Below are positions 11,473 to 23,400 of a DNA stretch of 64,000 nt, piece by piece. The position numbers and the translations under genes are program-made. The notes below the pieces were generated by a model. That model did not search any database and had not been told where the DNA came from. It saw nothing but the letters and a program-made list of their open reading frames with translations. How positions within the stretch are numbered: position 1 is the stretch's first letter; each line of letters opens with the position of its first letter. Origin of the DNA: Rhynochetos jubatus (lineage: Eukaryota; Chordata; Aves; Eurypygiformes; Rhynochetidae); assembly GCA_027574665.1 (NCBI GenBank), contig CM050652.1, forward strand, positions 3,390,589 to 3,454,588, in the 5' to 3' direction.

Positions 11473-11708
11473 AGGGAGATTTAGGTTGGATATCAGGAAG
11501 AAATTCTTCCCAGAGAGGGTGGGGAGGCACTGGGACAGGTTGCCCAGAGAAGCTGTGGATGCCCCATCCCTGGAAGTGTCCAAGGCCAGGCTGGATGAGG
11601 CTTGGAGCAACCTGGTCTAGTGGAGGGTGTCCCTGCCCGTGGCAGGGGGGTTGGAACTAGGTGGTCTTTAAGGTCCCTTCCAACCCAAACCATTCTATGA
11701 TTCTGTGA
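11473..11708 (+). mobile_element. CR1 LINE 3' fragment
   Basis: A + strand copy of the CR1 3' region: GGGAGATTTAGGTTGGATAT, the AGAGGGTGGGGAGGCACTGG block, GGATGAGGCTTGGAGCAACC, and the tail CCAACCCAAACCATTCTATG followed by ATTCTGTGA. It is 5'-truncated and well preserved. It is inserted in the sense orientation relative to PLXNA2 but outside the transcript. Confidence 0.95.
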
Positions 11709-12878
11709 TATGCAAACATTGAACACCTCCAGGCATGTAAATGGGACATCCCTGTCTGGCTGCTTCTTTGGACACAGCAAAAGAAAGTCCCTGTCACCCA
11801 AAAGGGCTTGCATCGTTCTGCCTGCACACCCCAGCAGCAGGTCAGTGAGTCACAGCAATGTGTTGTCTGTATAGAAACCACCCAGCAGACCCCGCTGGGC
11901 AGCAGGGTGAACTGCAGGAACCAATGCTAGAAAATTCTACGTGCAAAGAATTGCTTCAGATTTCAGTTATTTTGAATTATTAGTGTATTTAGGGGAAAAA
12001 CAAAACAAAACAAAACAAACAAAAAAAAACCCCAACTAAAACACCTCTGAAGAAAAGAGTTATGAAGGCTTTTTTTCAGGACCTTTTTTTAAACCTGAAC
12101 TAAAATATCTCACAAAAGCTTCCTTCCAGTCTAAGTGGTTGTACTTATTTGCTCAAGAGTAGTTTTAGGCTGAGTCTCTGCCAGACATTGCATAAACAGA
12201 GAGTATCCCTGTAGAAATAACAGCTTCCATGTAACTGAGACTGGACAGGAAAAGGAAGAGGTGGAGAGGAAACTGAGGCACAAAGAGGTGAAATGAGTGC
12301 CTGCAATCACACAGCAGCTCAGAGGCAAAGCTAGGGCCTCTGCATCCTATTTTTGCCCAATACCAATCAACCCAGTCCGTATTTTTGCAATTGGACACGG
12401 AAGTGTATCGCATGTTTGTGAGTGCACCCTTGGGACTTAGCTGTGATGCTGTAGCTAAACCTCATACAGGGTATGTATTGGACCACAGTTTCCTCTTGTC
12501 TTCCGTGCCAAGACCAAAAAACACTACAAACTATTCCCACAAAAACACCCTGCAATTACTTAGCACAGCCAAACAAACAGATTCCAGGCTTGTGGTAACC
12601 CCCTGCTGTCAGCTGCAAGCTCAGAATGTTTGCTTTCAAGGGGATTACATGTGTGAGCTTGCTACTGCTTAGTGGAGAATTTACCTATGGAGAACTGCAA
12701 GCGTAGGAGCGAGGGGGAAAATCTTTGACATAGATAAGTCCACAACAGAACAGGACATCCATCTGGTGCCTTCTGGGGCACTCTGGAGATCCTGAGAGAC
12801 CTCGGCTCAGGTCCTCTGGGCTGTTTGCAAGAGCATGACAGAGACAGCACAACTGTGCTGGTGTCACCAGCCACTTCT
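11709..12878. other. Intergenic, no gene recognised
   Basis: No coding or RNA gene seen. A CAAAA-type simple repeat lies at 12001-12029. Confidence 0.65.
12001..12029 (+). repeat. (CAAAA)n simple repeat
   Basis: Four CAAA(A) units passing into an A9 run. Confidence 0.85.
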
Positions 12879-12955
12879 TGTCCCTGCCCATGGCAGGGGG
12901 GTTGGAACTGGATGACCTTTAAGGTCCCTTCCAACCCAAACCATTCTGTGATTCT
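12879..12955 (+). mobile_element. CR1 LINE tail fragment (77 bases)
   Basis: Only the last 77 bases of CR1 remain: CCCATGGCAGGGGGGTTGGA, a GGTCCCTTCCAACCCAAACC block, and a tail ending ATTCTGTGATTCT. A severely 5'-truncated sense copy. Confidence 0.93.
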
Positions 12956-15194
12956 CCCAGCTTCAGCCTCTGAAATGACCCTATTCAGTTTCCAAAGAGG
13001 CTAAGCTGGATGTTCAAAGCCAACCAGTTATTTTCAAAGCAGGCAGGAGCCACCTTCCCATCTCTTCACAAAGATCATGGCTGTTTGTCCATGTTGGATT
13101 CTCCCATCCCAAGCTACAGAAAAGGGGCATTTTTCAAAACTTTCCTGCTTTTCCTGTCCGCAAGAGGTGATGTCCATTTCCTGCATCTCAATCCATCCCT
13201 CCTTCAAGCTCATCCACTGAGGAAATGGTGACCATTTGCCTGAGTTCTGTGGCATCCTCAGTGTAAATAACACCCCCCAAGTGCCCCTCAAAAACCTGAC
13301 GGGAGAAAGGGCAGGGCAAAGCTAGGAACCGGTTTTCAGCTCTCAGGGGAAAGCTAGGAGCCAGTCTGCAGCTCTGCTTCCCAAAGCAATCCCAGATGTC
13401 AGCTGAGGAGGACTATTTCCAGCAACCTGGAGAGCATTCAATTTGCCTTTATTATTTCCTGGTTCCCTTACCCACTTTCTGACACTTCACAGGTTTGGCT
13501 GTCTGCATCCTCTTAAGCTGTTCCCCCTACCAGTCCCCTTCCTGGAGGTTTTTCTGGTTCAGACAAGTATAACTCCAGCATCGGGTCTCTCGCGCCCACT
13601 GGATATCACCGGTACAAGTGGCAAGTGACAGACTCTCCCTTCCTTGTGTTCAGCCTCAGGTTTGTTATCCTCACCGAGAGTGATGGGGACCATGGCTCTG
13701 AGTCCCTTGCCCTGGAGGGAGAGACCTGCTGCCTTCAGTATCAAGCTGTGCCAGCACGATGCATGGCAGAAATGTGATTCTGGGGTCAATGAGGGTTTTT
13801 TTCAGAGCCATCCTAGTAGGATCTCTGCCAAATCACCTCTTCTCATGCTGAGGAGATATCTGAGTGGCTGTGGGTGTTTTCTTCTGTGCTAGTTGTCCTG
13901 TCCCCCTGCAGTCACCAGAGAAAAATGGGTCCTTTCAGGATACGTTTCATCTCATTGCAACCTCGATGGCTAAAATAGATCAGCAAGTGACAAAGGTAAA
14001 CGCTTGTTTCCTCTTGCTGACCCTCGGGAGGATGGGGGGAGCTAGCCCAGCTGCGGATGGCTCCACTCTGCCTTTCTAAAGCCAGGTGGGATGAATTCCA
14101 CCAGTGGGTCTGCTTTGACCTTTCTTGCTGTAATTGTTTTAGGAAAGGGAAGGTCTCTTGCTATATATGTTGAACTCTTCTGTGGTGCGCTTGTGTGTTC
14201 CCACAGCCCAGCAAGCATTTGGGAGGAAAGCAGGAATCAATTTGGTCTTTTGCCTTCAGCTAAGATGTTCAAAGAAGAAAAAAAAAACGGCAAATAACTG
14301 TTTTATTTTTATTGTTATTATTTGCTTCTTTGAATTTCCTGCCTTCTTATAAATTCTAATGGGAAATGTACTCACTGACCTTATAACTCTCAAAACCAAA
14401 CATGGTGCCAAGACATCTCCACAGGCCAACTTTCTTTCGATACACCATATGGGATGCAGCCCTTGTTCCTACAACCCAGGCAAGCGGATCACCAGTTACT
14501 CACAATTCATGACACACCAACATTTTATGGCTAGGAACATGACAAGCAGATAACACCACCAGGCATTATGTTTTTCCTGGCTACATCTGTGCTAGTAAAT
14601 AAAAGAAGGCCAAGGTAGAGTATCAAACACTATGTTGAAAATGTCTGTGATGTTTAGCTGTTAGCATGTCCCCCAGTGCAATTTTGGAGAGCGCCAGCTA
14701 ACCCTCTCCCAGAGAATACTCAGGCACAGTTTGGGAAGAGCATGTACCAGAGATATTTTTACCTTCATGGATAAAACTGCATCCAGTCTGGCTCCCTCTG
14801 CCCTATATGCTCTTACACATAGTTGTTTCACTGGGCCAAATATACAGAGCTAGACCAAAGGAAAAAGGGTCTACTGGATCAGATGTTTGTAATAAAATAT
14901 TGGAAAAGGGGCTGCTTTAAAGGTTCAGTCTGTTATGCCTGTGAGAGTGTGATGCTTACCCGGTCAGGGCTTGTATGTGGGGATATGAAAATGAGCCCTA
15001 AGAAATGCTTGTGCTTGGCTTTGAAACTAGATTTGAATTTTGAAACACAGCCTTTTGGGGGCAGAGAGATGATGCCAGGGAGAAATCTATCCACTGGTGC
15101 AAGGGATACATCCCAGGACATCCCACCTTTGTCCTTTGAACAATACTGACTGGTGTCAAGTTAGGTCCTGTAAATGCTGCCCCCTCCAGTTTGA
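12956..15194. other. Intergenic, no gene recognised
   Basis: Unique-looking sequence. It contains an imperfect 32-base tandem duplication at about 13318-13381. No exon or RNA gene was recognised. Confidence 0.65.
13318..13381 (+). repeat. Imperfect 32-base tandem duplication
   Basis: Two adjacent units start AAAGCTAGGAACCGG and AAAGCTAGGAGCCAG and both contain CAGCTCT near the end. They differ at several positions, so the duplication is old. Confidence 0.6.
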
Positions 15195-15880
15195 ATAGAA
15201 TCAGAATCACAGAATGGTTTGGGTTGGAAGGGACCCTAAAGACCATCTAGTTCCACCCCCCCTGCCATGGGCAGGGACACCCTCCACTAGACCAGGTTGC
15301 TCCAAGCCTCATCCAGCCTGGCCTTGAACACTTCCAGGGATGGGACATCCACAGCTTCTCTGGGCAACCTGTCCCAGTGCCTCACCAGCCTCTCCGGGAA
15401 GAATCTCTTTCTGATATTTATTTAAAATCTATCCTCTTTCAATTTAAACCCGTTACCCCTTGTCCTATCACTATAAGCCCTTGTACAAAGTCCCCTCCCA
15501 ACTTCCTTCTAGGCCCCCTTCAGGCACTGGAAGGCTGCAATAAGGTCTCCCCAGAGCCTTCTCTTCTCCAGACTGAACAAACCCAACTCTCTCAGCCTTT
15601 CTTCATAACAGAGGTGCTCCAGCCCTCTGAGCATCTTCGTGGCCTCCTCTGCACGGGTTCCAACTGGTCCTTCTGCCGTTGAGAACCCCACAGCTGGATG
15701 CAGAACTCCAGGTGGGGTCTCACGAGAGCAGAGTAGAGGGGGAGAATCCCCTCCCTTGCCCTGCTGGCCACACTTCTCCTGATACATCCCAGGATACAGC
15801 TGGCTTTCTGGGCTGCCAGCGGACACCGCCAGCTTATGTCCAGCTTTTCGTCCACCAGTACCCCTAAGTCCCCTGTGTCA
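15195..15880 (-). mobile_element. CR1 LINE, longest copy: ORF2 end plus 3' UTR
   Basis: The longest CR1 remnant in the window, about 690 bases, on the minus strand. The right part encodes the C-terminal end of CR1 ORF2 (endonuclease/reverse transcriptase polyprotein). Recognisable blocks are [20 protein letters not shown] and [14 protein letters not shown] in one frame, then MLRGLEHL and [20 protein letters not shown] in another, so a frameshift lies between them. The left part is the 3' UTR and tail; its complement at the left edge reads AGAATCACAGAATGGTTTGG. No catalytic domain is included. A dead copy. Confidence 0.96.
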
Positions 15881-18800
15881 GAGGAGTACCAGAGTACAAA
15901 CCCTGACGTACTGTCAGGACCTGTTCTTTGTAATGTTGTGTGGCAGGTCTGCAGGCATGGACGTGAGTCAGATCTCTTGTCCTGAGCTGGGTCTCATGGA
16001 CCTGAGTTAGGTCTCACTCACCAGACCTGCAGGCAGCTTACAGCCCCTTGATGTCGCTAGGGAGAGCCAAATGGAAAACATCCAGGGTTCCAGACACTGG
16101 GGTCACCTTGATGGCCACGCCATGGCTCTGGCCCTGTACTCTTCTTTCTTTCTGATGGATGAGTATGAAAGAAAGAAGGGTGCATACACTGATCCAATTA
16201 CATTAACAGTACCTAAGTCTGCTCTCTGCTTGCACAGCACCGAAGCCAAAACAGAATGCACTCACCAGGGAAACTGTCTCATAAAACTGCCCTGCTTTGG
16301 ATTAGCAAAGGCAAGCTGATTAACTCCGCAGCAGGGGCAAGACACAACACCAAACTTGATCTCAACTACCACATCAGAGACCGCCAGTGAATTAGATCCA
16401 GAAGAGGCAGCTGTGAGTTATGGGGCTGGAATTCCATCAAGGGCTTCTGGGGAGGTCATAAACCACCAAACAGCTCTTGCAACCTCCCCCCTCTTCCTGT
16501 CCACCATCCACAAATAGAATTATAGCCCCATAATTCAAGTAGGGTCTGTTTGTCTGCAAAAGGACAAATGCAAGGAGCCATCTGTGGGGGTGTCAGGCTG
16601 TAAATCCATTCTTTTTCCTGCTATTCTTCCATCTCCCACTTCACAGGATGATGCTTCCAGGCTGCACCCAGTTCTCCTCACTTTCCCCACCCATGCTATC
16701 GTCTTAGTTTCATCTCCTCCCTCCTTCCTTTGCTGCTTAATAGAGGCATAAAAGCAGTCGCTGTCTTACAGACCAATCCACCAGTCAACCACTCACATCC
16801 AATGCCTTTCCCTTCATCCTGGAGCGTAAAAGCAACACTCAGTCTGCTTCTCGCTTCTTTTTATCCACAAATCATTCCCTAGCACAAGCCATATTGCAAA
16901 CATCTAACCCACGTTAAACCTTCTGAATGAAAGGGTTATCCTGGTTCTTTTCAAGTTGGGCCAAACTAGGTAGTTTCCCATAATAGAATTCTTCGATGGT
17001 TTAGGGGATAAGGGGGTACTCCACCCCGTTATATTTTTGCTGGCATTTACATGCAGACATGCAGCCTGCAAAACAGAAAGCCAGTCTGGAACTTTTCAGC
17101 ATTATACATTAGACAAGTCTGGGTGATTCCATCCTCGGTCTGTTTGTGGGCCATTTTGGGGCAACCTAAACTTCAGAGGTGGTCCATGCTTCCCAAAGCT
17201 GGCTGTCAGTGGTTGATAAACAGCCAGACTGCGAACCCCTTGTAAGTTAAAACTGGTAGGCACCATAAAATACCCTCAGCACAGGTTCAGAAAGAGGAAA
17301 GGAAAGCTGAGTCAAAGGTTGGATCTTCCAGAAAGCAAGTGATTTGCTAGGATCAGGCACAAAGTTGGGACTGGAGGCTGGTCCAAAGCTTGGGTGATGT
17401 CTTAGATCACACCACGTCTTCTAACAGACCAGCTGGTCGGTGTGAACAGATAAGAAAAAAATGGGATTGAGCACTTTACATTATATCAACATCCTCTCTT
17501 CTCCTTCCACCAGAACTTTTGCAATTTAGGAATTAGATGTAATAGATCAAGAAGCACAACCTGAAAATGCTGGACATCCATACATGAGAAATGGCAGGGC
17601 ACTGTTTCTCACTGGCTCAGAGATTTCTATGCCTTATCTGTCATTTTCATTCCCCTTCATATATTTTATGATATAAATGATCACAAACTCCCTTCAAGTC
17701 AGGAGGGAGTTGTACCAGTGTCAAACCACAGCAAAATCAGTAGCAAACACGTCATGTTTATTTAAGCAGAGATGGCTTATATGCTTATGTGAGTTTAAAG
17801 CTTAAAGGCCAAAAGATTTATGCTGCTCTGACTTAGGCAGCAGCTTCAGAACCTTTGGAAAGGCTTTTGCTGATAAGTAGTGCCAATTTTTGAGGATATC
17901 TTGGATTATTCACTCAGATAATGCATTCTTAGCACACTTGAGAAGGTTGTTTCACCAAGCAAAAATACTCATAGGGTCATACATGGACCATAAGTCACTG
18001 ATGTGGTCTTGATGAGAAAGGAGGTTTTCAACAACAGGTAAAGTTGGGTTCCGATTACTTGTTTTTTAAATACCCTCCCACAGATTTTTCTCCTAGTTTG
18101 GCCAACCAGGATGGCGAGGTTTGTTATCTGAACTTCGGCTTTCTTAATCAGATGGAATCCTTGAGGTCTGGATTTTGTTGTGTTTCTTGGATGATTTGAG
18201 TTTTGTTTTCTGTCCATCTCTGAAAGTTGCCTCATGTGACTAACTAACTCCAATGTCTTCCTGCTCCTCACTTGAGGCTTCTTCAATGTTATTCCAAGCA
18301 GTCTCAGGGAGATAACTGCGGTAGTGCTCTACTGTGCAGGGTTCTGCCACAATCACATCCTAAAAACCACATACTAAAATTTAGGGAGAAAGAGGGAGGA
18401 GAGAGATAAAGCAAGCAATCGATTGGGCAAACAAATGAGAGTCATATAGTAAAACTTGAAATTTTATGAGGTGAAACATCTGGAAAAAATAGATTAAAAC
18501 CACTCTAATCTTTTAGAAAAGCCAACTTGTAATAAAACAGCAAGTGTCTTGTTGAAACCCCACAGAAAAATACTTTGGATTGTGCCCTGTGATCAGCATT
18601 GTAGTGTTTCATATATATGTATAGATTCTTTAATTACTAAGATTACCCCATGTAATATTTGATAATTCTGTCCCTTCGGGAAGTTGATTGTAAAGGAAAG
18701 GCACACAATATTGTTCCAGAGTTCTAGCCTGGAGAATTGCCTCAGAAGATTGCTTAGATTTATTTTTTTGCCTTGTTATTTTTTACCCCCTTTGGAAATC

Positions 18801-19797
18801 TTTCATTTTTCTTCCTTAGGACAGAATTTCAATTAGCAGAAGGATAATGCTATCAGGAGGCACTGAATATCCTTGGAGATATATGTAGCTGGGAGTTGTC
18901 AGTGGAATATCTGAAATAGCCTGACAGTAGAGGTCCTGTAAAGCTTAGATTACTCTTTAAAAAAAAGTAGTAATAATCACTTTGCCTATCAGAGAGGGAA
19001 TGAAAGGGGTGGGAAGGAGGTTGTTTATTGAATTGCTATGTTCAACTGCAAAAGAGGATGATAAAACAAAAGAGACAGTATATTAAGGACACCCAAACTG
19101 CTGGATCTAACTGAGAAAATATCTAGATAAACTTCAAGGTGCAGTCTATAGCCACCTTTAAGCCTGGAGGATATTTTCATCAGATAACTGAGAGGGTTTC
19201 TTTTTAAACCTTTACTCATGAGAGGGATGAAACCATTGAAAGAGACCCATGAAAGCTACAGGAATCCACGTGGAGTAGAGGACACTGAGATGCGCTCTAG
19301 AGCAGCCATGTCCTGAGCACATGGGACTGTTCATTTGGCTTTTTCTAGTTCTTAAAACCTAAGAGTGTCATGTTAAGGCAGCCTTCCCCATTTTTTACAC
19401 GTGACCCTGCTGCTGATTCACTTGTGAAGGGTGTCAGACGCACCAACACATCCATGCTGATTGAACATGTCTAGATAAAGGGGGACAGTTTTCAAAATTT
19501 GTATGGAATGTCAGATTCTACCTGATGTCTCTAATCGCTGATGTGTTGGACAGCTCTTCATTTTAGTCTGCAGTGAAATTCCCCTCCTCTGAAAGGCTAG
19601 GCTTTGTCTTGTTAGTTAATCCGAAGAGTACGGCATTGCTGGTACTACTGTTGATATTAGGTGTATGGGAGGTTGGGGGAAAAAAACACTGTATCCCTAA
19701 AATTGATGTGTCTGTACCCTATGGACTTCAAAACATGTTTGTGGTCTTGAGCATGGATATTTCCTAGGGAAGGGTGTCAGGAATAACAAAAAAACTA
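15881..19797. other. Intergenic, no gene recognised
   Basis: About 3.9 kb without a recognisable gene or mobile element. It includes a perfect 12-base inverted repeat at 16141-16178. The stretch 17640-17900 is AT-rich with few CpG and may hold conserved non-coding sequence, but nothing decisive is visible. Open frames are short and unrecognised. Confidence 0.6.
16141..16178. repeat. Perfect polypyrimidine/polypurine inverted repeat
   Basis: Left arm CTTCTTTCTTTC (16141-16152) and right arm GAAAGAAAGAAG (16167-16178) are exact reverse complements around a 14-base loop. Could form a cruciform or RNA hairpin. No transcript is known here. Confidence 0.8.
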
Positions 19798-19814
19798 GGG
19801 GGGGGGGGGGGGGG
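19798..19814 (+). repeat. G17 homopolymer
   Basis: Seventeen consecutive G residues following CAAAAAAACTA. A G-quadruplex-capable tract and a likely site of sequencing length error. Confidence 0.95.
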
Positions 19815-20340
19815 AACTGGTGTGATGGGGTTATTTCTCATGAGCTAAATTTCCCCTCCCTCACAGCCCCATATGAAAGAACAAGGTGTTTAACCCCAAC
19901 TGACCTGAGCATGGAGCCCCTGGCCAGAGTGGTGGTGTCATCCCTCAGCAGGGAGGAATGAAAACCCACTTGAGAAAATATCTGTCTGGGCCTACTCAAC
20001 ACTATTGTGAAGTGCCGTATATATTCCCAGCCACCATACTCGATGCAATTAGAGCCAAATGAGCTGCTGTGATCTTCATCTCAAGCCCTGGTTGTCCTGC
20101 GTATCGTGAGTGCCTTGATACCTTCAGAGGAATGAGCAGGAGCAGATGTTCCGTGATCTGAAGATTCTGACACTACACAACTCTGCCTTCGCCTTCAAAC
20201 TGCCAACCTTTCTCATTCACCTGGCAAGCTGAGAGGGCTTAGATCACCAGAAATGATGCCTAATAAAGATCATGGTGTGAGGCATTGCAGGCCTGTGACT
20301 GCTGTTTGAAGTTGGGGCTGGAGAAGCTATTGAAGGCTTT
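19815..20340. other. Intergenic, no gene recognised
   Basis: No coding or repeat feature recognised between the G17 tract and the candidate enhancer. Confidence 0.6.
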
Positions 20341-20445
20341 CAGAGATAAGACACACATGGCCCGAATTCCCCAGCCCCTTTATCTGCTCACATCTGGTTA
20401 TCTTCAGCGCAATCTGTTTGCTGCGGCACCATTGTTGTCTAATTG
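20341..20445. promoter_or_regulatory. Candidate enhancer: GATA/E-box/SOX cluster
   Basis: Within about 100 bases there is AGATAAG at 20344-20350, TTATCT at 20380-20385, the E-box half CATCTG at 20391-20396, TTATCT at 20398-20403, CATTGTT (SOX-type) at 20430-20436, and TAATTG after it. On the minus strand, CAGATG is followed six bases later by GATAA, close to the known TAL1/GATA composite arrangement. The sequence is unusually free of repeats. Its role is inferred from motif content alone; such motifs are short and occur by chance. Confidence 0.3.
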
Positions 20446-23400
20446 TGTAGTGGCCTTGGCAGCATTGGGGTTAGGGACATGCTGAGAAGGCCCCTGCTAA
20501 TCTATTCCAGAGGCTCAAAGGAGCCATGAGTGCTCCTGGATGATGACTTCAGATTCACTCCGCCCATGCAAAGTAAAAGATGCCATCACAAGGCCAAAAT
20601 GGTCTGGCAGCAGGAAGCAAATATTCTAGGAGAAAGGGCTGATGCCACCAATAAAACCACTGCAGGCCTTGACTCCAATGAAAAAGGGTATATGTGGGGG
20701 TCTTTTGTGATGTACTTTTAGGACTCGTCAGGAGGTAGAGCTCGAGGTCTGGACTACAGCTCTGCAGGACCGTGTACATAGTCTATTCTCCACCAAGGCT
20801 TTTCTTTTTGGCATTTGCAATCTAAATCTATGTAAAAGTGGTGAAGAAAACAAAATGCCTATTTTTAAGGCATGGGCTGATAGCAAGACATCTTCCATGG
20901 CCAGTTTATGATAGATTTGGCCTTTAAAATCCTATTTCCTCAACCACTGTTTCAACTGAACCACCATTCTCACACTGAAATCATTGTTCTGGTATTCATC
21001 CCCTCTCTCTCTTTGTTTTATTAATCAACATGCTTGATCGTGGATCTGCATTAACTTGAATGTCCATACTATTGCCAATATCTCCCTAGCTAAATATCAT
21101 CAGGATAGATATCTGCAACAGAAAAGGCTCTGGCTCTGGCCACCTGGACAATATCTTTCAGTATTCATAACCAGCAAAGAGAGAAGAGAAAAAAAGGCTG
21201 TCCAGTTGGGAGGCAGAAACAACAACCATAATTAAAACATGCAAAACAAGCAGTCATCACTTTTCCTAGCAATTCAGAGCTTAAAAATCATGTTCACAGA
21301 AGTGCTGGAAAGCATGTGACTAACAAATAATTGGTTAGGAAGACAACAGAAAGAATGACAAATGCGGAGTCTGTGGGATGAATTAAGCTTTCAAAATAAT
21401 CTGCCTAGTCACAGAATTCAAGTGTGCATGTGGCTGGTGGCAGTTTTGGAAGGATGAACGCTTTCCTGAGACTTTTCTTAGGCCCAGCTTCTGGGATCTT
21501 TAGGAACAGCGGGTATTTCCTGGTGACGGGGTGGGAATCCCTCTACATTTTTATCTCAGAAGAGTGGGGACAACATGTAACTAAAAATAGTGGCATCAAA
21601 GGAAAGGAAAGGGAACCACTGTCTTCTAGCACACAGAGAGAATGTACTAATCTGGAGAGATGCTGTCAGCAGGAAAAGATTGAAGACAAGGCAGATTTTG
21701 GAGATACTCACAGGCCTGCTGAGCAGGTTATTGGGATCCATGGATTGGCTTAAATACAGCATTAACCCTTCAGGCATTGCAAGGATCACTCAGCTCAATC
21801 ATCATTGTTCCCGGCTCCTGCTGTCGACTACCTCTTGCTGAGAAAGAAGTCTCATTCTGCCATCAGTGATGTGAGAGGAAACGAAAAATCCCAAACCTGT
21901 TGCTAAAACTGGAAGGCTAGTAAGTGTTAGTGGAGCAACATTTCCTTTTCTAGTCACAGCATGATCCCAGGAAGGGATTCATGTGGTCTGCTTTTATCCA
22001 TCTGTACTAATGCTTCTTAGAGATCACTCCAGAAATGTAATCTCTGTAGGTCATCTGCAGTGTGAGTCTTGCAGAAGTGAAATTTCTCGGCTCTGTTCCT
22101 TTCCCTGCTGTCAGGAGCTCAGCAATGCATGGAAACACCTTTCAAACTCAGTTTGCTTCCAGCAAACTGGATTACTTTGCTCTGAGACATCAGCAGATAT
22201 TTTGGAGTGTATGGGAAAACAGCTGAGACAGGACCTTAAACCTCAGACACCGTGTTCACACTAACTTGACTGTGGAGTCCAAACTTGCCGACCATCACAG
22301 ATTCATAAAGACACAGCTCATGGCCTCTGGAGTAAAGAAGATACCTACCTTGCAGCAAGCACCTAGGGACACACCAAGTGCAGGGTGGACACGCTGTGCT
22401 TGTCATGGCCGACCCTCTGAGGCCAACTTCACTGGAGGCAATTTCCCTGGTCTACCCTAGAAAAACCCAGATCAGAGGTGACCTGATGATGGAAGGCAGA
22501 TCTAGTTCGCAGGCACCCAAATTCAGCGAACTGCCTGCGGGTTGTGTCTTAAGGAAGGAAAGAGAAGGTTTACATCTGTTCCACTTGCCCAAGGGTGAAA
22601 TTATTCAAGTCTCAGAAGCAGCAAATCAAGATCAAAGGGAAGAAAATTAGGAAAAGAGAGAAGAATGGAGAAGTGGGAATAGTTCATGCTAGGGTAGTGC
22701 TCCAGGGCTTATTCTTCCTTGCACTGAGCCTTTCAAGTCCACAGCATGCTGGGAGATGCCATTTTTCTCCTTTTCCCTGTCTCATAAACTAGTCCCTTCT
22801 CTCTCCCCTGGCCTCTATAGATGAGGTGCCAAAAGACAATTAAAAATATCCCTCCAGCAGTCCAGAGAAAGTGCTCCAGTGGTCCCTTGGCAGGGCTGGT
22901 CTGAGCTGTACCCAGCACCTTGAATTCTGTTAGGGCAGATGACCTGCCTTCTCCTTGTTCCCAGATGTATCAGTCACATCAGTTTCACACGCACGGTCAG
23001 CAAGAGAGCCAAAGGGAAGTGTTCCTTCTTGTTGCACATACCATTGCTCCACTGCTTTTTTTATCTTTTGTTGGACTCAGGAACCTGCACAATTTACTAT
23101 GCTGCTTCCATCTGCAGCCAATTTCAATGATCCTCCAAAAGTGTCCTGAGATCCCAGGAACCTGTCCTGGCTGTGAGGTCCCTCTGTGTGCCTGCACTCC
23201 CCCAGCTGCCTGCAGCACACAAGTACAAACTATTTATGCTGGAATAGTGGAAACTTGTCCTCTCCCTGCCCAGTAATACCTCCCGAAGGCCATCTTCACC
23301 TTCCCAGAGCCCATCTCAAGCTGGCAAAGATGGGATATGGTGCATATTGGTACTCAGCCTACCCTATCCTGCACTCTTCGGTGGATTTCTCTGTTCCAGA

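Noticed and set aside
11493-11813. 106-codon minus-strand frame with a Pro/Ser-rich end
   Set aside because: Antisense translation of the CR1 3' region. The same peptide appears in frames at 776-976 and 56394-56636 for the same reason.
15509-15855. Two minus-strand open frames of 105 and 87 codons as a host gene
   Set aside because: They are the broken C-terminal end of CR1 ORF2, recognised by its [18 protein letters not shown] block.
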